Source: Kryptolebias marmoratus (lineage: Eukaryota > Chordata > Actinopteri > Cyprinodontiformes > Rivulidae). Taken from it: a stretch of DNA of 64,000 nucleotides. A model generated the notes under the pieces. It saw only the letters and a program-made list of their open reading frames with translations, had not been told where the DNA came from and ran no database searches. How positions within the stretch are numbered: the stretch's first letter is position 1; the number at the start of each line of letters is the position of its first letter. Both the position numbers and the translations under genes were made by a program. Below are positions 61,470 to 64,000 of this stretch, piece after piece. The stretch covers positions 7,129,633 to 7,193,632 of the forward strand of contig NC_051435.1 in assembly GCF_001649575.2 (NCBI RefSeq), written 5' to 3'.

Positions 61470-63340
61470 CATCAAAACGAACCGTGCTGATGTTTAAAGG
61501 AGGTTAATTTTTTTAAAGTTGGGCGTGAAAGGAGTTGATTAAAGCTGCTGTTCTACAAGACGATCACAAGAGGGAGCTACTTCTTCCTGAGGTCACTCAT
61601 TGCAGCCTTAACATTTAGTTAATATTTAAAAAGGTGTGTCTGTGATAGTGGAGATATGTGTTATGCACATTTAGTCAACCTGAGTAATTATGCTAAAAAT
61701 ATCCAGATTTACTACAACATGTCCGAGTTTCGTTCACGTTTTACAAGCAGAATGTGTTTTTAATATAAAGTATTAATAAAGGTGAATAAATGAGAGTCTT
61801 AGTTGGTTTGTCAGATGAATACTTTGTTGTGTGAAACAGGCGACGCAGCTCTGTTTCTCCAGCACTAATCCAACAACGAGAATAGCCAGCATTAGCCCAG
61901 ATAAACCAGACGGGCTATTATTTCTGGCCACCTGCAGCCTTAAAGGAGTAGCTCGCTCGTTTATTATGTTGTTTCCTTCTAAACTCAGATGTGTAAAGTA
62001 CTTTTATAAAGAACCTGTCTCAGTTTGCAGATCTCACGGGAGAGGCAGGCTAACGGTAAAGAACGAGGCCAATAAGAAGAAACGGTTTCCAAAACCCGTT
62101 TGGCTCTCAACTTCTTTAGTAGTTTGACCAAGTTCTGTAGAAAATGTTCTCCTGTCGTCACTTTTATCAGTAGCTGTTTCACCTTTCTAACCAACAGATT
62201 GTCCTCTGGTTCATACAGAATAAGCTTCTTTCTCTAGAAGAAGACACGCAGTCTTTGTGTTTATAATCTCTTAAATGTGCATTCTGTAGGGTTTTTTTTT
62301 GTTTGTTTTGCATTAATCAGACCAGGGGAATTATGAATCAGCAGGCGTTCAAAACTACCCTTAACCGAACTCAGGCGTTGTTGTGCTGAGAAAATAATGA
62401 CAAGGTAAATAATTGTTACATGCAAATAAGATGTTTTATATGATGTTGGCTTGAACTGCGAGGAAAGTTGATTTCCAATGAGTTCAGATGGAGAAAATTC
62501 CTTTTCCAGTGGAAATAGGGTAACTTAAGTGTCATAAAAGAATAAGCTGGACTTGTAAGAATGACAGAAAAGTTTGTTTTTTAGGAAGGTTTTTTGTTAT
62601 CTTTTCCTTGTTTGACCTCCAAACAGGTGCACCTGTGCAAGAATACCACCAGAGGGCCAAAGAGTTTGACTATAAATTCGAATTTTATACAGAAATACTA
62701 TTTACTGTGTCTGGTATCTTCAGTATTTGTTAAAGGTTACCTGTGAAATAAGAAGAAGCTGACTTGCTGCTATAATAAAGTGTCTGAGGGTTCATTTTAT
62801 AACAGGTTATTTGCCGAGCTGTCTGGTATTTATTGACATAACAACTGGTTCATCATTTTAGTTTGGGAGCCTTTAAAAAATACAAAACTTTATCTGAAAG
62901 TGGTCAGGCACTGGACTGAAAATCAGTGGGAAAAGTGTCCAAAGGTAAAAGAGGGAATTCAAAAGAGCTGACGGCTTGAAGGAATATTGCTTTAAAAGAT
63001 TAAACTCTGGGTTTTTGAAAGCAAAATATGAATTAAAGTATGTGAATTTCACTTATTGGTTAAAACCATTGCAAAAACAGGATGTTTGAGCATAAAAGTC
63101 TGTCACAGGAATCCCTACAGATTTATTCATTTAATGTGATTTCTCTGTAAATACCTTGGAAATTTAAGACCCAGGTTTCCCATTTGAAGGGAAAAAAAGG
63201 ATGTATTTGTAATGTTTAAGTTAAATAAATCAGAGGAGCTCTGGGAATGTGTATTGCTGCAGGATGGACTGAATGAATTAGTTTTGATTATTATTATTTT
63301 TTTAAAGGCCGTAAAATCCCGCAGAATAAAAAGCTCCCGC
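61470..63340. other. Intergenic spacer, nothing recognised
   Basis: Mostly unique AT-rich sequence. No coding frame, family A or B copy, or transposon end was recognised. An AATAAA at about 61776 could be a further distal pdxk end. Confidence 0.4.
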
Positions 63341-63344
63341 ATGT

Positions 63345-63715
63345 AGTTGGACTCTTAGGCCGGAGAGGGGCTGTAGAGGTCTGCAGTTTTATTTTATTTT
63401 TATTTTTTGGCGCAGATTGTGCGTCGTATTTGTCTGGGAGGAAGAGGGGGAGGAGAAGGAGGGTCGGACCGGATGTTGGCCCCAGCTACCTTCAGATGGG
63501 CACGGAGGAAATGTGGAGCTCTAACGGACAAACAATAGCGCTCCTTTAAACCCTGCCACCTGGAGGAGTCAATTTTTAATTATTACTAATATTTTTTACT
63601 GCTTTTCGGGAAGAGGGTGAACTCTTAATGACATATTAATTTACGCCCTCCCAAGGAGCAGACTGCAGTGGACACTCGGACTCAATCTACCGACTGAGAA
63701 GTGAATCATCTTCAG
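63345..63715 (+). promoter_or_regulatory. Putative promoter and untranslated first exon of the next gene
   Basis: A GC-rich block (GGCCGGAGAGGGGCTGTAGA, GGGAGGAAGAGGGGGAGGAG) follows AT-rich spacer. It runs to TGAATCATCTTCAG with a consensus donor GTAAAGAC at 63716, and CpG-containing sequence continues past it. No convincing start codon with a long frame lies in it, so it would be a 5' non-coding exon. The gene itself is outside the window. Confidence 0.4.
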
Positions 63716-64000
63716 GTAAAGACCCGGAGCGGAGCACCGTTACTGCCGCTGGATGCTAGCGTCAGCAGGCTAGCTAGCTGGCGAAGCTTAGCTCAAGGTT
63801 CCTGTTCACAAATTAGTTGGTATATGTGGGGGGAAAGTTGGCATTTAATAGTAAATAAGTAGTCCAACAAACCGACTTCTTGCCTTACCCTGAAAAGTAG
63901 AACATTACCCCTTCTTTACGGGGTTTGCTAACTTAGCATGCTAACGTGTGTTAGCATCCTCTCTGCAGAGTTGCTGCAATTTTGAAGTTCTTGCTGTGCT

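Noticed and set aside
1..64000. CRISPR arrays, operons, phage or bacterial defence systems
   Set aside because: The sequence is vertebrate nuclear DNA; the tandem arrays found are minisatellites without regular repeat-spacer structure.

Overview
The window is vertebrate nuclear DNA, almost certainly from a teleost fish. The genes are split by GT-AG introns, their proteins match vertebrate families closely, and introns and spacers are AT-rich and full of fish-type interspersed repeats (Tc1-like, hAT-like, SINE-like, LINE tails). No prokaryotic operon, CRISPR array, rRNA or tRNA gene was seen. Species cannot be fixed from the sequence alone.

Layout. (1) 1-32738, plus strand: the 3' part of asic4, an acid-sensing ion channel of the ENaC/DEG superfamily. 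Nine coding exons (17258-32738) give the C-terminal 355 residues. The large N-terminal exon lies upstream of the window, so 1-17257 is the 3' part of a very long intron crowded with repeats. (2) About 32739-39345: asic4 3'UTR, then a spacer holding several hAT-like elements, one with a perfect 8-bp target-site duplication. (3) 47903-42662, minus strand: chpf, chondroitin polymerizing factor, complete in four coding exons (764 residues), with a likely 3.3-kb 3'UTR down to about 39345 and a GC-rich promoter at 47904-48250. (4) 48250-52690: spacer with a minisatellite-type element, a degraded non-LTR retrotransposon tail and another dispersed repeat. (5) 52863-59423, plus strand: pdxk, pyridoxal kinase, complete in eleven exons (314 residues), with a likely polyadenylation site near 61435. 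(6) 63345-63715: a GC-rich segment ending in a good splice donor, probably the untranslated first exon of a further plus-strand gene not identifiable here.

The three genes are unrelated in function: a neuronal cation channel, a Golgi factor for chondroitin sulfate chain polymerisation, and the vitamin B6 salvage kinase. asic4 and chpf are arranged tail to tail, as their human orthologues are on 2q35 as I recall; pdxk beside chpf is not the human arrangement.

No new defence, immunity or metabolic system was found. The most interesting material is a histidine/proline-rich cytosolic tail on asic4, loss of the second metal-binding motif in chpf, a dispersed repeat present about a dozen times that carries a YY1-like core, a second repeat family built from AGCTAAAAG-type minisatellite units, a telomere-like 53-bp minisatellite, nested transposons, and several repeat-free intronic blocks that resemble conserved regulatory elements. 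All exon boundaries were read by hand from splice signals and frame continuity; codon phase closes at every junction of all three genes.
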